From contig CAYYZY010000053.1 of assembly GCA_964475955.1 (NCBI GenBank), positions 1 to 42,429 of the forward strand: 42,429 bases of DNA. Direction: 5' to 3'. This document shows positions 40,135 through 42,429 of this stretch, piece by piece (the first letter of the stretch is position 1; each line of letters begins with the position of its first letter). Source of the stretch: DATKZH01 sp964475955. Its GTDB lineage: Bacteria; Planctomycetota; Planctomycetia; Pirellulales; Thermoguttaceae. Made by a program: the position numbers and the translations under genes. The notes under the pieces are model-generated. The model had not been told where the DNA came from. It saw only the letters and a program-made list of their open reading frames with translations, and did no database searches.

Positions 40135-42054
40135 ATGAGATGGCGATTGGCTCCCTGCGTGGCGATGGCGATCGTGCTCGGCGGATTCCCCCTGGCCGAG
40201 GCGAGGGCCGGCGCCGACCCGCGCATCGACGCCGCCGTGCGCCGCGGCGTGGAATTCCTCAAGGACCGCCAGAACGCCGATGGGACCTGGAACGGCATGT
40301 TCCAGGACCGGCTCGGGGCCGCGGCCCTGGCCGGGCTGGCCTTGCGCGAGGCCGGCGTCGCCGAGGACGACGAAGTCATCCGCCGCGTGGCCGCGCAGGT
40401 CCGCACCCGCACCCCCGACGAAATGCAGACGTACGACCTCGCGCTGTCGATCATGTTTCTCGACAAACTCACGCGGACCGACCGCACCACCGAGCTTCGC
40501 GCCGACCAGGCGACAAACCCGGCGACCAAAGACCTCCGGTCGGGCCGCATCCTCGTCGGCCAGCAGGTCGACGATTCCCAACTGATCGTCACCCTGGGCC
40601 AGCGCCTGGCCCAAGGGCAGGGCCGCCGCGGCACCTGGAGCTACACCTGCGGCGGACCGACCGACGGCGACCACTCCAACACGCAGTTCGGCGTGCTCGG
40701 CCTCTGGGTGGCCGGGCAGCACGGCCTGAACGTGAGCGAGAACATGCGACGCTGCGCCCAGCACTTCCGCTCGTGCCAGAACACCGACGGAGGCTGGGGC
40801 TACGCCGGCTCGGGGCCGGTTACCGCGTCGATGACCGCCGCCGGGCTGATCGCCCTGGCCACCGGCGAGGGGATGGAAGTCCAACTGGCGGCATCGACCG
40901 ACCCCCAAAGCGGAGCGTCGGGCCGCGCCGCGCCCGGCAGAACCCAGGATGCCAGCATCCAGTCCGGCCTCCAGCGCCTGGAACGCTTCCTCGGCCCCCT
41001 CGACGCCAAGGCCGGCAAGATCGGTGGCGACCCGTTGGACTTCCTCGCGGGCGGGGCAAACCCCTTCGGAGCCCGAGGCGGCGCCGACGCGCTGGCGGAG
41101 CTCAACAGGCGCCTCGGCGCGATCACGCAGGGAATGGGCTCCGCCCGCGACCTCTACACCCTGTGGTCCATCGAACGCGTCGGCGTGCTCTACGGCCTGA
41201 AGAGCATCGGGCAAGTCGCGTGGTACCCTTGGGGATCGCCCTACCTGGTCGACACGCAACAGCAAGACGGGAGCTGGTCCTATCAGGGCATCTCGACGAC
41301 CGTGGGGACCAGCTTCGCGCTGCTGTTCCTCATGCGGGCCGACGTCGCCCCGGAACTCTCCGGGATGCTCTCCGGGAAGTTCGGCCCGGAGGGCACACGC
41401 ATGGAGTCGGTTGCCCCAGGCACGGATCCGGCCCAGGCGTTTGGGGCGGAAGGCAGCATCGTCGAGCTGCTCGAGGCGCTCGGAAGTGCCTCCGATCCCC
41501 AGCGGCGACGGGCCCTTCTCGACGAGCTGGCCGATCGGCGGCCGAGGTACGCCGACGTCAAGGACCAGGTCGCCGACGTCTGCCGGCTCGCCGGCTCGCG
41601 CAACGCAAGCGTGGCGCAGGCGGCGCGGGACCAGGTGGCCAACGCCTTCCAACGGGCGCCGATGTCGCACAGCCTCTACTACCTCGGCGAAGTCGACGAG
41701 CCGGTCGGCAAGCTCATCTGGGCCCAGCTCGACGCCCGAATCGCCAGGGCCGGCGCCGAGCGGCGCAAGGCGTACGCCCAAAGCGCCGTCGCCGTGCTCG
41801 GTCACAAGGAGATGGGCACGGCCAGCCGCCGCGCCGCCATCGAGCTGTTGGGGAAGCTCGACGATCGCCGGTCGGCCGACGAGGTGGCCGACATGCTCGT
41901 CGACCTGCCGCGCGAGATCTGGCCCGACGCCGGCGCCCTGCTGGGCGACCTGACCGGCCAGGACTTCGGCCCCCACCCCGGCGACGGCATCGCCGAGGCC
42001 CTCGCCGCCCAAGAACAATGGGCCGCGTGGCTCGCGCGTAACCCCTCCGAATGA
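40135..42054 (+). CDS. Exported prenyltransferase/squalene-cyclase-repeat (alpha/alpha-toroid) protein
   Basis: The 639-residue protein has a signal peptide (MRWRLAPCVAMAIVLGGFPL, cleaved after AEARAG). Helical repeats follow with the QW-like motifs of terpenoid-cyclase toroids: FLKDRQNADGTW, CQNTDGGWGYAGSG and TQQQDGSWSYQG. These lie in segments separated by helices. A C-terminal part from about residue 440 (VELLEALGSASDPQRRRALL, VAVLGHKEMGTASRRAAIELLGKL) resembles HEAT-type repeats. The catalytic DxDD or DCTAE motifs of cyclases are not visible, so it is probably a binding scaffold, as other planctomycete toroid proteins seem to be. GGAGGAGG lies 9 bases before ATG 40135. Confidence 0.82.
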   Translation: MRWRLAPCVAMAIVLGGFPLAEARAGADPRIDAAVRRGVEFLKDRQNADGTWNGMFQDRLGAAALAGLALREAGVAEDDEVIRRVAAQVRTRTPDEMQTYDLALSIMFLDKLTRTDRTTELRADQATNPATKDLRSGRILVGQQVDDSQLIVTLGQRLAQGQGRRGTWSYTCGGPTDGDHSNTQFGVLGLWVAGQHGLNVSENMRRCAQHFRSCQNTDGGWGYAGSGPVTASMTAAGLIALATGEGMEVQLAASTDPQSGASGRAAPGRTQDASIQSGLQRLERFLGPLDAKAGKIGGDPLDFLAGGANPFGARGGADALAELNRRLGAITQGMGSARDLYTLWSIERVGVLYGLKSIGQVAWYPWGSPYLVDTQQQDGSWSYQGISTTVGTSFALLFLMRADVAPELSGMLSGKFGPEGTRMESVAPGTDPAQAFGAEGSIVELLEALGSASDPQRRRALLDELADRRPRYADVKDQVADVCRLAGSRNASVAQAARDQVANAFQRAPMSHSLYYLGEVDEPVGKLIWAQLDARIARAGAERRKAYAQSAVAVLGHKEMGTASRRAAIELLGKLDDRRSADEVADMLVDLPREIWPDAGALLGDLTGQDFGPHPGDGIAEALAAQEQWAAWLARNPSE

Positions 42055-42080
42055 CGCAACGCACAGGCGCGGCCGAAGAG

Positions 42081-42107
42081 CGCCGCCGCCGGCCCGGGCG
42101 GGCGGCG
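42081..42107 (+). terminator. GC-rich hairpin after the toroid gene
   Basis: CGCCGCCGCC (42081-42090) and GCGGGCGGCG (42098-42107) can pair at 8 of 10 positions around a short loop. It lies 27 bases after the stop of the toroid gene. There is no T-run, so termination is only a guess. Confidence 0.3.
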
Positions 42108-42304
42108 GGGGGCACCCGGCAGCGATGGGCTTCGGTGCCTGACGAACCCATGCTCAAGCACGGGCCCAATACTGCGCCTGCGGCGGAAACGGGCCCCGTG
42201 AACGGCCGTGCGGCAACGCTGCTGGCTTTGTCATCGGTTGTGGGTAATGGCCGGCGCGAAGCGCGGGAACGATGGTCACACCTTATGCCGACCCCCACTT
42301 TATC

Positions 42305-42381
42305 ACTCCCTGATCACTTCTGCCCACTCCCTTGTTCCCACTCCCATCTCCCGACTCCCGCCTCCCATCTCCCGACTCCCC
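42305..42381. repeat. Degenerate heptanucleotide repeat, eleven units
   Basis: The tract divides into eleven seven-base units built around ACTCCCN (ACTCCCT, TCTGCCC, ACTCCCA, TCTCCCG, ACTCCCG and so on) with a few altered units. It lies in the gene-free right edge of the window. The period and composition match the arrays at 14401 and 37851, although the unit sequences differ. Confidence 0.82.
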
Positions 42382-42429
42382 CGGCCATTTCTTGGGTTTG
42401 ACGCTGCCGGGGATCGGGGGGCATGCTGG

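Noticed and set aside
1..42429. tRNA, rRNA, transposase, integrase or toxin-antitoxin genes
   Set aside because: None was recognised on either strand by reading; a dedicated tRNA or RNA-family scan could still find a small RNA that I missed.

Overview
The window looks like a chromosomal segment of a planctomycete, probably order Pirellulales. The DNA is GC-rich and full of palindromic intergenic repeats, including one whose antisense translation reads SPKRKRG, a string I associate with Planctomycetota. The proteins fit that group: PQQ-type propellers starting DWTRFRG, Tat-dependent Gfo/Idh/MocA oxidoreductases, a sulfatase, an alkaline ceramidase, a PhoD-like phosphatase and an ASPIC/UnbV remnant. 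This assignment rests on gene content and recalled repeats, not on a search.

Region 1 (1-2241, minus strand) is a ribosomal/housekeeping operon: rplY/ctc, pth, rpsF and a truncated ssb running off the left edge. rpsR, often next to rpsF and ssb, lies alone at 17876-18145. Region 2 (2896-9561, plus) is a surface-glycan block: flippase, a membrane protein fusing an SxtJ-like segment to an SGNH hydrolase, a NodU/CmcH carbamoyltransferase, a 54-residue DUF5989 protein and a Wzy/WaaL-type polymerase or ligase. The middle three recall the sxtI-sxtJ-sxtK trio of saxitoxin clusters, here without toxin genes. It is the best candidate for a poorly described system: export and O-carbamoylation or deacylation of a secreted glycan.

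Region 3 (9965-23117) is a mosaic of mostly single genes: PQQ propeller, two Gfo/Idh/MocA proteins, M28 peptidase, PhoD-like phosphatase, metallophosphoesterase, rpsR, a membrane EEP-family protein, a tail-anchored zinc-ribbon protein and a zinc alcohol dehydrogenase. The gaps carry hairpin repeats, heptanucleotide repeats and a gene remnant. Region 4 (23741-28413) is a tight pair: a single-chain pyruvate:ferredoxin/flavodoxin oxidoreductase and a dihydroorotate-dehydrogenase-like protein, suggesting anaerobic or facultative metabolism.

Region 5 (28726-42054) holds a ceramidase, a sulfatase with a palindromic repeat inside its leader, an unrecognised basic-tailed protein, a third Gfo/Idh/MocA protein, a leucine-rich-repeat lipoprotein, a beta-propeller protein with one CxxCH motif next to a DUF6057-like membrane protein, and an exported alpha/alpha-toroid protein. 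The DUF6057/propeller pair is the second candidate for an undescribed module. I saw no tRNA, rRNA, CRISPR array, transposase, integrase or replication origin.
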